Assembly: GCF_947241705.1 (NCBI RefSeq)
Contig: NC_079259.1
Location: forward strand, 744,001 to 808,000
Source: Saccharomyces mikatae IFO 1815
Taxonomy: Eukaryota > Ascomycota > Saccharomycetes > Saccharomycetales > Saccharomycetaceae
DNA length: 64,000 bases
Direction: 5' to 3'
The position numbers and the translations under genes were made by a program. A model generated the notes under the pieces. That model was not told the DNA's origin, did no database searches, and worked only from the letters and a program-made list of their open reading frames with translations. How positions within the stretch are numbered: position 1 is the first letter of the stretch; the number at the start of each line of letters is the position of its first letter. Positions 42,607 to 50,254 of this stretch are shown here, one piece after another.

Positions 42607-42677
42607 GGTCCTACCCGGATTCGAACCGGGGTTGTCCGGATCAAAACCGAAAGTGATAACCACTACACTATAGGACC
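42606..42677 (-). tRNA. tRNA-Gln (anticodon UUG)
   Basis: A 72-nt cloverleaf on the minus strand without an intron. The acceptor stem pairs GGTCCTA with TAGGACC. Box A is TAGTGTAGTGG and box B is GGTTCGAATCC, the T-loop. The anticodon stem-loop reads TTCGG-TTTTGAT-CCGGA, giving UUG at positions 34-36. An oligo-T Pol III terminator follows at once (AAAAA at 42602-42606 on the plus strand, including the discriminator position). Compared with the remembered S. cerevisiae tRNA-Gln(UUG), GGTTTTA/TAAGACC, the acceptor stem appears to carry paired changes. The Ty4-family nest begins about 108 bp upstream of its 5' end. Confidence 0.95.
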
Positions 42678-42784
42678 GACAATTCCTGATTAGAGGAAAT
42701 ATTGTAGAAGTACATACCTTAAAAAACATATTGTCACTCGAACTCGAACTAGAACTACTTTTGAAGCCCATATTTGTCTGATAA

Positions 42785-42840
42785 TGTTGATAATTAGTTG
42801 ATTAGGACGTTGTAATAATTAAGAATAAGTTGTACCTTCT
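42785..42840 (-). repeat. Fossil: 3'-end piece of a Ty4-family LTR, inverted
   Basis: It begins TGTTGATAATTAG and reads as the reverse complement of the last ~56 bp of the LTR found in the full element nearby, with many differences. This is an old, broken LTR end in minus orientation, lying directly against the plus-strand LTR start at 42841. It may be the other end of the inverted piece at 49486-49636. Confidence 0.75.
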
Positions 42841-42863
42841 TGTTGGAATAAGTGATTACTACT
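42841..42863 (+). repeat. Fossil: first 23 bp of an older Ty4-family LTR
   Basis: TGTTGGAATAAGTGATTACT plus three bases, the same start as the LTR that follows at once at 42864. The older LTR continues at 48962-49153, on the far side of the full element. The full element therefore inserted into it, with CTACT duplicated at the join. The older LTR is broken. Confidence 0.85.
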
Positions 42864-43192
42864 TGTTGGAATAAGTGATTACTACTATACACCTATTCGT
42901 ATAAATTGGATTAAGTTATTGCAACTATACGTCTTCGTATAAATTGAAGTAGAAAAATTCTAATAATAGAATTTACTGCAGTAATGAGATAAAGATCTAT
43001 TAATTGATCAGAACTTATTATATAAGAAGATGAGTTATCATCAAATTCTTATCATTAACACTCTGATTTATGTCTGAACCTTTTGGTTTAATATAACCAA
43101 TCAGCGTGTGTTTTATATACCTCTCTTATATAGATTAAGAAGGAACGACTATTCTTAATTATTACAACTTACTAAACTACTAATTATCAACA
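42864..43192 (+). repeat. 5' LTR of the Ty4-family element
   Basis: 329 bp, starting TGTTGG and ending ATCAACA. Its final base is the A of the gag start codon. It appears identical to the 3' LTR. It contains the element's promoter, AT-rich as usual. Confidence 0.95.
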
Positions 43193-44409
43193 TGGCGACC
43201 CCAGTGAGGGATGAAACAAGAAATGTTACTGACGACAACATTTCTACGCAGGTTCAATCAAAAGTCAATAGAAATGGTACTGCCAATAATGCACAAACAT
43301 TGTTGAATAACTTAACTGTTAAAGATGATCAAGTACGGCAATATCAAAGAGGTTTACATAAGTTTGAGAACATTTTGAATGGTTTGAAACAAGAAGAGGA
43401 AAAGCTTTCCGAGACGGATGATATTCAAATAACTGCGGAAAGACTACTAAAACTCGAAGAAACCATTGAAAAGGTCGAGCATAGAATTCAGAGTTTAATC
43501 GAAAAGATACAATCACTCGAAATAAAAGATGATAAGAATATCCTACACGAGCATATAGATGCTACAGGGGTCTATTATTTATACGATACCTTAACTTCAA
43601 CAAACAAAAGGTTTTATCCGAAAGATTGTGTTTTTGACTATACGACAAGTAATGTTGAGGATATTCCTTTATTCTTGAACAACTTTAGAAAATTTACCAA
43701 AAGATATCAATTTGATGATGTTTTCAATACTGAGATCACAAAAATTGACCCTCGGGAGAATGAAATATTGTGCAAGATAATCAAAGAAGGATTAAATGAA
43801 AATTTAGATATCATGAACACAACTACAAGTAACATTTTCAAGATTATTAATGGTTTAAAAACAAAATACAAAAGTCTCCATGGAAGAGAAGTTAGAATTA
43901 AAGCTTGGGAAAAAGTTTTAGTGGATACAACATGCAGGGACTCTGAATTACTAATGAATAAACTGCAAAAGTTGGTGTTAATGGAAAAATGGATCTTTTC
44001 AAAATGCTGTGAAGATTGTCCAACTCTCAGAGATTACTTACAAGAAGCAATTCTGGGAACCTTACATGAATCATTGAGAAATCCAGTGAAACAACGGTTG
44101 TACAACGTTTCACATAACTCAGATATTGGCCACGAAGAATTCCTAATCAATACTGTTATTGAGACAGTAGTTGATTTGAGTCCAATGAGTCACGATTTAA
44201 TTGAAAAGAACTGCAAATATTGCAAATCTGTTTTACACTGTTCAAGAAACTGCAGAAGAATACCCAACAAAGAGCTTAGGCTTGGCACGACAAATTTCTC
44301 AAAAACATATTATTCGCAAGGTATGCAAAGAGCAAAACCATTTAAAACGTTTGAAAAAACAAAAGAAGAAGAACAAAATACACCAGAGAAAAAGGCTGGT
44401 AATTATTGA
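43192..44409 (+). CDS. Ty4-family Gag (TYA)
   Basis: 405 codons, close to the length of S. cerevisiae Ty4 Gag. It begins MATPVRDETRNV, which is recognisably Ty4. It encodes the capsid protein of the virus-like particle: coiled-coil segment near residues 55-110, then a conserved capsid core, with a Cys-rich stretch near residue 345. It is followed by pol in the next frame, reached in this family by programmed +1 frameshifting. The frame looks whole. Confidence 0.93.
   Translation: MATPVRDETRNVTDDNISTQVQSKVNRNGTANNAQTLLNNLTVKDDQVRQYQRGLHKFENILNGLKQEEEKLSETDDIQITAERLLKLEETIEKVEHRIQSLIEKIQSLEIKDDKNILHEHIDATGVYYLYDTLTSTNKRFYPKDCVFDYTTSNVEDIPLFLNNFRKFTKRYQFDDVFNTEITKIDPRENEILCKIIKEGLNENLDIMNTTTSNIFKIINGLKTKYKSLHGREVRIKAWEKVLVDTTCRDSELLMNKLQKLVLMEKWIFSKCCEDCPTLRDYLQEAILGTLHESLRNPVKQRLYNVSHNSDIGHEEFLINTVIETVVDLSPMSHDLIEKNCKYCKSVLHCSRNCRRIPNKELRLGTTNFSKTYYSQGMQRAKPFKTFEKTKEEEQNTPEKKAGNY
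43193..43210 (+). other. Primer-binding site for tRNA-Asn
   Basis: TGGCGACCCCAGTGAGGG directly follows the 5' LTR. It is complementary over 18 bases to the remembered 3' end of yeast tRNA-Asn (GUU), including CCA. Ty4 is known to use tRNA-Asn, whereas Ty1-Ty3 use initiator tRNA-Met; this supports the Ty4 assignment. The site overlaps the first gag codons. Confidence 0.85.
44275..44281 (+). other. Programmed +1 frameshift heptamer CTTAGGC
   Basis: CTTAGGC stands in the gag frame as CTT-AGG-C. This is the same heptamer that Ty1, Ty2 and Ty4 are known to use for +1 ribosomal frameshifting from gag into pol, relying on the scarce tRNA-Arg for AGG. Confidence 0.88.
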
Positions 44410-47400
44410 TACTGGTTCAGGAGTAAACATTACAAATGACAAAACTTTGATACATAATTATCAGGAAAGTAATGGTTGTACACGTTTCTTTGGTATTGGG
44501 AAAAACAGCTCAGTGTCCGCTAAAGGATATGGTTATGTTAAAATCAAGAACAGTAGAAATAGTACTGATAATGATAGTTTATTAACATACTTTGTTCCAG
44601 AAGAAGAATCTACAATAATAAGTTGCTATGAACTAGCAAAAGGTACTGATATGGTATTAAGTAAAAACTATACAACCTTGGGAAATCAAGATGTAACAAT
44701 CAAGACAAAAATAATCAATGGTGTAATTCACGTAAAAATGAGTGATTTGATTGACCGTTCCTCCGATGACTCAAAAATCAACGCAATCAAACCTACCGAT
44801 TCCTCAAGATATAAGCAAAGGCAAAAATCGATAACCTTACATGATGCTCATAATAGAATGGGACATACAGGAATTCAACAGATTAAAAACTCCATTAAAC
44901 ATAGTCATTATGAAGAAAATCTTGACTTAATAAAAGAACCAAATGAATTTTGGTGTGAAACTTGTAAAGTTTCAAAAGCCACGAGAAGGAACCATTATAA
45001 AGGATCTATGAACGAACACAGTATCGATCATGAACCAGGTTCATCGTGGTGCATGGATATCTTTGGTCCAGTATCAAATTCGAACTCGGATACGAAAAGA
45101 TACATGCTTATTATGGTTGATAACAATACAAGATATTGTATCACCTCCACACATTACAACAAAAATGCTGAAACTATTTTGGCTCAGATCAAGAAAAATA
45201 TTCAGTATGTGGAAACTCAATTTGACAGAAAGGTCAGAGAAATCAATTCAGATCAAGGAACTGAATTTACAAATGATCAGATAGCAAAATATTTTGTTTC
45301 AAAAGGAATTCATCATATTTTTTCTGCTACACAAGATCATGCTGCCAATGGAAGAGCAGAGAGATACATCAGAACTATCGTTACTGATGCAACAACATTG
45401 TTAAAACATAGTAAATTACGTATTAAATTTTGGGAATACGCAGTGACATCTGCTACCAATGTACGCAATTGTTTAGAAAACAAAGCCACAGGTCAACTGC
45501 CACTACAGGCAATCTCTAGTCAACCTGTGAAAGTGAGATTCATGTCCTTTTTACCCTTCGGAGAACAAGGAATAATTTGGAATCATAATCACAATAAACT
45601 AAAACCATCAGGACTTCGTGCTATAATATTATGCAAAGATCCTAATAGTCACGGATACAAATTTTTTGTACCATCTATTAAAAAAATTCTCACTTCAGAT
45701 AATTACACAATTCCAGACTATGCAGTGGATCCAATATTAAGGAACACACAGAACATATACCCAGATGATCAAAGTAGATCAGATTCCATCAATGAAGCAG
45801 AAAACTCAGATGCTGTTTCCAGGTTATATGATGCATTGGAAAATTACGAAGATGACCATAAACAAGTTACACTACTTACAGACTTGTTCACCACAGAAGA
45901 ATTAGCTCAGATTGAATTAAATGCTAAGTACCCATCTCCTAGTGATAATCTAGAAGGTAATTTAGACTACGTCTTTGCTAACATAGAAGAAGAGGAAGAA
46001 GACGAATACAATCATGTGAAAAACATGGATATAGATTCAGATCTTCACTCAAAAGAAAAGATCACTACTGAAAGCGATCGAAACGAAATTAATAAATCAA
46101 GTAATACTGATGAGGATATTCTCGATGAAAATGTTTATAGAGTCCCCACGGCACTACAAGGGAACCTTGTTGGAAGCCAGAACAGCATAAACATCAACAA
46201 TGATGATAATATTGCTAGCAGAACTCATAGGAAGATCAGTGGAAAGGAAATAAATTACAAGGAATCATCAGAAGATGAGAGCGATTATATTTCACATGAT
46301 CCTACTAATGAATCAGTTACAGTTGCAAGTAATAAGGACAATGTAACAGATGATAATATCTTACAATCACAACAAGAATTATTCGAAAACATTGTTGATC
46401 CAGAAGTATTATTTGAACAAGATTTAGATTCAAAAACCTCAAGTTATGACACCTCTCAATACGTAGATGTTCAAACTGAATCAAATGTTACATCATTAAA
46501 GGACAATGATGTTCAAAATGATGACTATTCTACTCACGAAGAAAGTCATCACCTGCCCCTGGTTATAAATGTTATGGACAATACTGACCAAACACAGGTT
46601 GAATCAAACAAGGTAGAAAACAAAAATAACTCTGATACAAGTATCTCATTGGAAGGTAATAATGAAGAGTTAGTACAAGTGATGGAAAATAGCGAAGCGG
46701 AAAAACAGAATGCTACACTAAAATCATCAATAATAACAGATGAAACAATTGAGTCAGAAAAACCAGCAATAAACAAAGCTGGATTCCTGAATAAAACGTT
46801 TAATTCTTTGAATAAGAAAAGAAAGCGGCCTGTTGAAAACAGGACCTCGTTTCATGACATGGTTGAAAGAGACAATAAGCGTCAGAGAAAGAATATAATT
46901 AAATTACTTCCGGATAACACAGAAACAAGTTCTGCACCGAGAATTAAAACCATATACTACAATGAAGCTATTTCAGGAAATGCTGATCTCAAAGAAAAAC
47001 ATGCTTATAAAGAGGCATACAGGAAAGAATTACAGAATCTCAAGGATATGAAAGTATTTGACGTTGATGTCAAATACAACAGATCTGATGTTCCCAGTAA
47101 TTTAATAATTCCGACAAATACAATATTCTCAAAGAAGAGAAATGGTATCTATAAAGCAAGAATTGTTTGTAGAGGTGATATCCAGACACCAGACACGTAT
47201 AACGTTATTGGAACAGAATCCCTAAACCATAACCACATTAAAATATTTCTGATGATTGCAAACAATAGGAATATGTTCATGAAAACACTAGATATTAACC
47301 ATGCGTTCTTATATGCTAAACTGGAAGAAGACATATACATTCCACACCCGCATGACAGAAGATGCGTTGTTAAACTAGATAAAGCACTATATGGTCTCAA

Positions 47401-48553
47401 ACAGAGTCCTAAAGAATGGAACGACCATCTTAGACGATATTTAAATAGTGTTGGATTAAAAGATAATACTTATACTCCAGGACTATACCAATCCAAAGAT
47501 AAAAAACTCATGATCGCAGTTTATGTTGATGACTGTGTGATTGCAGCAAGTGATGAACAAAGACTAGATGATTTCATAAACAATTTAAAAAAAACCTTTG
47601 AATTAAAAATTACTGGTACCTTAATAGATGGTATTTTGGATACAGATATTCTAGGAATGGATTTGATCTATAACAAAAAACTTGGTACGGTTGATTTGAC
47701 GTTAAAATCATTTATAGAAAAAATGGGTGAGAAATATAAAAAGGAATTGGATAAGGTTAGAAAAAGGTCAATTCCACACATATCAATATACAAGATTGAT
47801 CCTAAAAACGGAGAATTAAAAATGACCGAAAAGGAATACAAAGACGGCGTGTTGAAATTACAGCAACTATTAGGTGAACTTAACTATGTTAGGTACAAAT
47901 GTAGATATGATGTTGAATTTGCGGTTAAGAAGGTGGCTAGATTAGTAAACTTTCCTCATAAACAGGTGTTCTACATGATTTATAAAATCATACAATACCT
48001 GGTACAACATACGAATATAGGAATACACTATGATAGAGATCTTAACAAAGATAAGAAAATTACTACTATCACAGATGCATCAGTTGGAACAGAATACGAT
48101 GCACAATCAAGAATTGGTGTTATAATTTGGTATGGAAAAAATATCTTCAATGTTTATTCTAATAAAAGCTCAAACAAGTGCGTATCCTCAACTGAAGCAG
48201 AACTTCATGCTATCTATGAAGGCTATGCAGACTCAGAAACACTGAAGGCAACCTTAACAGAACTCGGAGAAGGTGGAGATAAGGAACTTACAATGCTTAC
48301 TGATTCAAAACCAGCTATCGAAGGTTTAAATCGGAGCTATCTACAACCCAAACAGAAGTTCACATGGATAAAAACAGAAATAATTAAAGAGAAAATAAAA
48401 GAGAAGATTATAAAACTAATAAAAATAAAAGGTAAAGATAATATAGCAGATTTACTTACCAAACCAGTCTCAATATCTGATTTTGATAGATTTATTAAAG
48501 TATTGAACAATCAGATAACACCACAGGATATTTTGGCCTCAACGGACTATTGA
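44279..48553 (+). CDS. Ty4-family Pol (TYB: PR-IN-RT-RH)
   Basis: One long open frame of about 1420 codons beyond the frameshift site. The protease active site DTGSG is at about 44408-44422. The integrase has an HHCC zinc motif (about 44840-44985) and D, D, E catalytic positions near 45055, 45247 and 45360. A long acidic, poorly conserved linker follows (about 45800-46900). Reverse transcriptase has the YVDD box at 47522-47533. RNase H lies near the end (about 48060-48450). The order IN before RT marks the copia superfamily. The frame looks whole. Confidence 0.93.
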   Translation, partial: GLARQISQKHIIRKVCKEQNHLKRLKKQKKKNKIHQRKRLVIIDTGSGVNITNDKTLIHNYQESNGCTRFFGIGKNSSVSAKGYGYVKIKNSRNSTDNDSLLTYFVPEEESTIISCYELAKGTDMVLSKNYTTLGNQDVTIKTKIINGVIHVKMSDLIDRSSDDSKINAIKPTDSSRYKQRQKSITLHDAHNRMGHTGIQQIKNSIKHSHYEENLDLIKEPNEFWCETCKVSKATRRNHYKGSMNEHSIDHEPGSSWCMDIFGPVSNSNSDTKRYMLIMVDNNTRYCITSTHYNKNAETILAQIKKNIQYVETQFDRKVREINSDQGTEFTNDQIAKYFVSKGIHHIFSATQDHAANGRAERYIRTIVTDATTLLKHSKLRIKFWEYAVTSATNVRNCLENKATGQLPLQAISSQPVKVRFMSFLPFGEQGIIWNHNHNKLKPSGLRAIILCKDPNSHGYKFFVPSIKKILTSDNYTIPDYAVDPILRNTQNIYPDDQSRSDSINEAENSDAVSRLYDALENYEDDHKQVTLLTDLFTTEELAQIELNAKYPSPSDNLEGNLDYVFANIEEEEEDEYNHVKNMDIDSDLHSKEKITTESDRNEINKSSNTDEDILDENVYRVPTALQGNLVGSQNSININNDDNIASRTHRKISGKEINYKESSEDESDYISHDPTNESVTVASNKDNVTDDNILQSQQELFENIVDPEVLFEQDLDSKTSSYDTSQYVDVQTESNVTSLKDNDVQNDDYSTHEESHHLPLVINVMDNTDQTQVESNKVENKNNSDTSISLEGNNEELVQVMENSEAEKQNATLKSSIITDETIESEKPAINKAGFLNKTFNSLNKKRKRPVENRTSFHDMVERDNKRQRKNIIKLLPDNTETSSAPRIKTIYYNEAISGNADLKEKHAYKEAYRKELQNLKDMKVFDVDVKYNRSDVPSNLIIPTNTIFSKKRNGIYKARIVCRGDIQTPDTYNVIGTESLNHNHIKIFLMIANNRNMFMKTLDINHAFLYAKLEEDIYIPHPHDRRCVVKLDKALYGLKQSPKEWNDHLRRYLNSVGLKDNTYTPGLYQSKDKKLMIAVYVDDCVIAASDEQRLDDFINNLKKTFELKITGTLIDGILDTDILGMDLIYNKKLGTVDLTLKSFIEKMGEKYKKELDKVRKRSIPHISIYKIDPKNGELKMTEKEYKDGVLKLQQLLGELNYVRYKCRYDVEFAVKKVARLVNFPHKQVFYMIYKIIQYLVQHTNIGIHYDRDLNKDKKITTITDASVGTEYDAQSRIGVIIWYGKNIFNVYSNKSSNKCVSSTEAELHAIYEGYADSETLKATLTELGEGGDKELTMLTDSKPAIEGLNRSYLQPKQKFTWIKTEIIKEKIKEKIIKLIKIKGKDNIADLLTKPVSISDFDRFIKVLNNQITPQDILASTDY

Positions 48554-48618
48554 TAATTAAAATTACTTAAGAACCAAACACATAGCAGATATCTGTTGGA
48601 GTACAATAATATATCTTT

Positions 48619-48627
48619 AAGGGGGCA
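48619..48627 (+). other. Polypurine tract of the Ty4-family element
   Basis: AAGGGGGCA directly before the 3' LTR, the expected priming site for plus-strand synthesis. Confidence 0.75.
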
Positions 48628-48956
48628 TGTTGGAATAAGTGATTACTACTATACACCTATTCGTATAAATTGGATTAAGTTATTGCAACTATACGTCTTC
48701 GTATAAATTGAAGTAGAAAAATTCTAATAATAGAATTTACTGCAGTAATGAGATAAAGATCTATTAATTGATCAGAACTTATTATATAAGAAGATGAGTT
48801 ATCATCAAATTCTTATCATTAACACTCTGATTTATGTCTGAACCTTTTGGTTTAATATAACCAATCAGCGTGTGTTTTATATACCTCTCTTATATAGATT
48901 AAGAAGGAACGACTATTCTTAATTATTACAACTTACTAAACTACTAATTATCAACA
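48628..48956 (+). repeat. 3' LTR of the Ty4-family element
   Basis: 329 bp, TGTTGG to ATCAACA, apparently identical to the 5' LTR. Followed by CTACT, the target duplication also found at 42859-42863. Confidence 0.95.
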
Positions 48957-48961
48957 CTACT

Positions 48962-49153
48962 ATACATTTATTCATATAAATTGTTGTTGTTGATGACGAA
49001 CATTCTTTAACATGATACTAATAATGTTGAGTAAATCAATACTAACATTCTTATGGTGATACCAATTAAATTGGAGTAGGCAAACTCTAATGATAGAATT
49101 TCCTGCATTAGTAAGATAAAGATCTAATAATTGTCTAGAATTTAGTATATAAG
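48962..49153 (+). repeat. Fossil: continuation of the older plus-strand Ty4-family LTR
   Basis: It continues the LTR begun at 42841 (ATACATTTATTCATATAAAT next to ATACACCTATTCGTATAAAT in the young LTR) with many differences, and carries an extra stretch of roughly 50 bp relative to it. It ends at the delta LTR boundary, at about LTR position 162; the rest is missing. Old and broken. Confidence 0.8.
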
Positions 49154-49485
49154 TGAGATAATGGTGGAGTTGGATGTAATTGTTGGCATTCCATTTTTTA
49201 TAAGGCAACAATATTAGGTATGTAGATATACTAGAAGTTCTCCTCGGGGATTGAGGAATCCATAAAAGGGAATCTGCAATTCTACATAATTCTATAAACA
49301 TTATTATCATCGTTTCATATGTTGTTATTCATTGATCCTATTACATTATCAATCCTTGCGCTTCAGCTTCCACTAATTTAGATGACTATTTCTCATCATT
49401 TGCGTCATTTTCTAACACCGTATATGATAATATACTAGTAACGTAAATACTAGTTAGTAGATGATAGTTGATTTATATTACAACA
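49154..49485 (-). repeat. Fossil: solo delta LTR (Ty1/Ty2 type)
   Basis: 332 bp in minus orientation, from TGTTG (49485) to TCTCA (49154). It matches the remembered S. cerevisiae delta nearly throughout (for example the ACTATCATCTACTAACTAGT and CCTTTTATGGATTCCT segments). It is a solo LTR, left after loss of an internal region. The flanking 5-mers ATAAG and GATAG do not match, so the site has been rearranged since insertion. Confidence 0.9.
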
Positions 49486-49636
49486 GATAGCATTTGGTGA
49501 TAACTCATCTTCCTATATACTAAGTTCTGGAGTAATAATAGATCTTTATCTTACTAGTGCAGGAAATTCTATTATTAGACTTTGCCTAATCCAATTTATA
49601 CGAATGAATGTATATTTGCAATCACTTATTCCAACA
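49486..49636 (-). repeat. Fossil: 5' part of a Ty4-family LTR, inverted
   Basis: Read on the minus strand it begins TGTTGGAATAAGTGATTGCA at 49636 and follows the Ty4-family LTR to about its position 190, then stops at the delta. It is an old, broken LTR. With 48962-49153 it forms an imperfect inverted repeat around the delta. Confidence 0.8.
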
Positions 49637-50007
49637 CAATTCATATCAATCTCGGTACCTTTTATCTTTTTTACTATTAGGTCACTGTTTTCCCATCGTG
49701 TCAACATCTACTTTAACCAAACTTTTCGAGAATGAGGAGCTGGATGAGCCTTTTTTTTTTTGATTATTTAATCTTTTGTTTTCTGTTGGAAACATTAGAA
49801 AGAGAAACAAAAGAGCGTTCGATGATTAACATAGGAATAATAAAAATTTGAATCGGCAATGCCTTACTTCTGTTCGAACTGGCACAATAAAGACTTATCA
49901 AGAAAATAGAGCATACTTCAAATCAGCTTGGTGGTATCTTGCCAGCGAAGTTTGAGAGAGACCATGAGCGGCTAGGCGGCGAAGCACCTGAAGCGCGCGC
50001 TAAAAAG

Positions 50008-50025
50008 TTCTGGAAGGTTCGCGAA
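50008..50025 (+). promoter_or_regulatory. Perfect four-unit heat-shock element of HSP42
   Basis: TTCtgGAAggTTCgcGAA: four alternating nGAAn units with no mismatch, a high-affinity Hsf1 site, 230 bp before the HSP42 start. It agrees with strong heat induction of HSP42 in yeast. Confidence 0.92.
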
Positions 50026-50042
50026 TTTGCTATTATCTGGCC

Positions 50043-50078
50043 AGGGGTGAGTACGGGGGCGTTGGTGGGCGGCAGGGG
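50043..50078 (+). promoter_or_regulatory. Two stress-response elements (AGGGG)
   Basis: AGGGG at 50043-50047 and at 50074-50078, 31 bp apart, between the heat-shock element and the TATA box. AGGGG/CCCCT is the Msn2/Msn4 core. The position is right, but the core is short. Confidence 0.7.
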
Positions 50079-50099
50079 GAGGTCCACTGAGAAGTTGTC

Positions 50100-50107
50100 T
50101 ATATAAG
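50100..50107 (+). promoter_or_regulatory. TATA box of HSP42
   Basis: TATATAAG, a full consensus TATA element, 148 bp before the HSP42 ATG and just downstream of the stress elements; typical of stress-induced yeast genes. Confidence 0.8.
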
Positions 50108-50151
50108 AGTTGACATCATTTCCAGTGTGGTTTCCCCCAAGTTTTTTCCCC

Positions 50152-50217
50152 ATGTCAGATATATGTGAAACAAGCAGAATCACTAGTTATATACCGACAG
50201 ATTCAGGCAATTTTTAA
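50152..50217 (+). other. Possible upstream ORF in the HSP42 leader
   Basis: An ATG frame of 21 codons plus stop lies 45-115 bp downstream of the TATA box and 37 bp before HSP42. A second ATG at 50163-50165 is followed at once by TGA. Whether either is in the mRNA depends on the transcription start, which may lie downstream. Confidence 0.3.
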
Positions 50218-50254
50218 GGTCCCTCATAACTACGATCAAACTAAGCCAAAAGAA

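Larger units (their letters stand above)
42864..48956 (+). mobile_element. Ty4-family (Ty1/copia) LTR retrotransposon, looks whole
   Basis: 6093 bp with two 329-bp LTRs that look identical by eye, a primer-binding site for tRNA-Asn, gag and pol frames in Ty1/copia order (protease, integrase, reverse transcriptase, RNase H) and a polypurine tract. The 5-bp sequence CTACT flanks both sides as a target-site duplication. The element looks whole with no breaks seen. Identical LTRs imply a very recent insertion. Gag resembles remembered S. cerevisiae Ty4 Gag but with clear divergence, so it could be the host's own Ty4 lineage or the related Tsu4 lineage first described from S. uvarum/S. eubayanus. 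It lies upstream of a Pol III gene, the usual site for this family. Confidence 0.95.
49637..50254. other. HSP42 promoter region
   Basis: 618 bp from the last LTR piece to the HSP42 start. It holds a perfect heat-shock element, two stress-response elements, a TATA box and two short upstream frames, described separately. The segment 49940-50090 is unusually GC-rich. Confidence 0.8.

Noticed and set aside
42505-42771. 88-codon minus frame over the tRNA-Gln gene
   Set aside because: It runs through the tRNA cloverleaf; the tRNA explains the sequence.
50165-50254. 30-residue N-terminal extension of Hsp42
   Set aside because: The upstream part of the frame has no ATG (it begins at GTG), and the known protein starts at the ATG at 50255.
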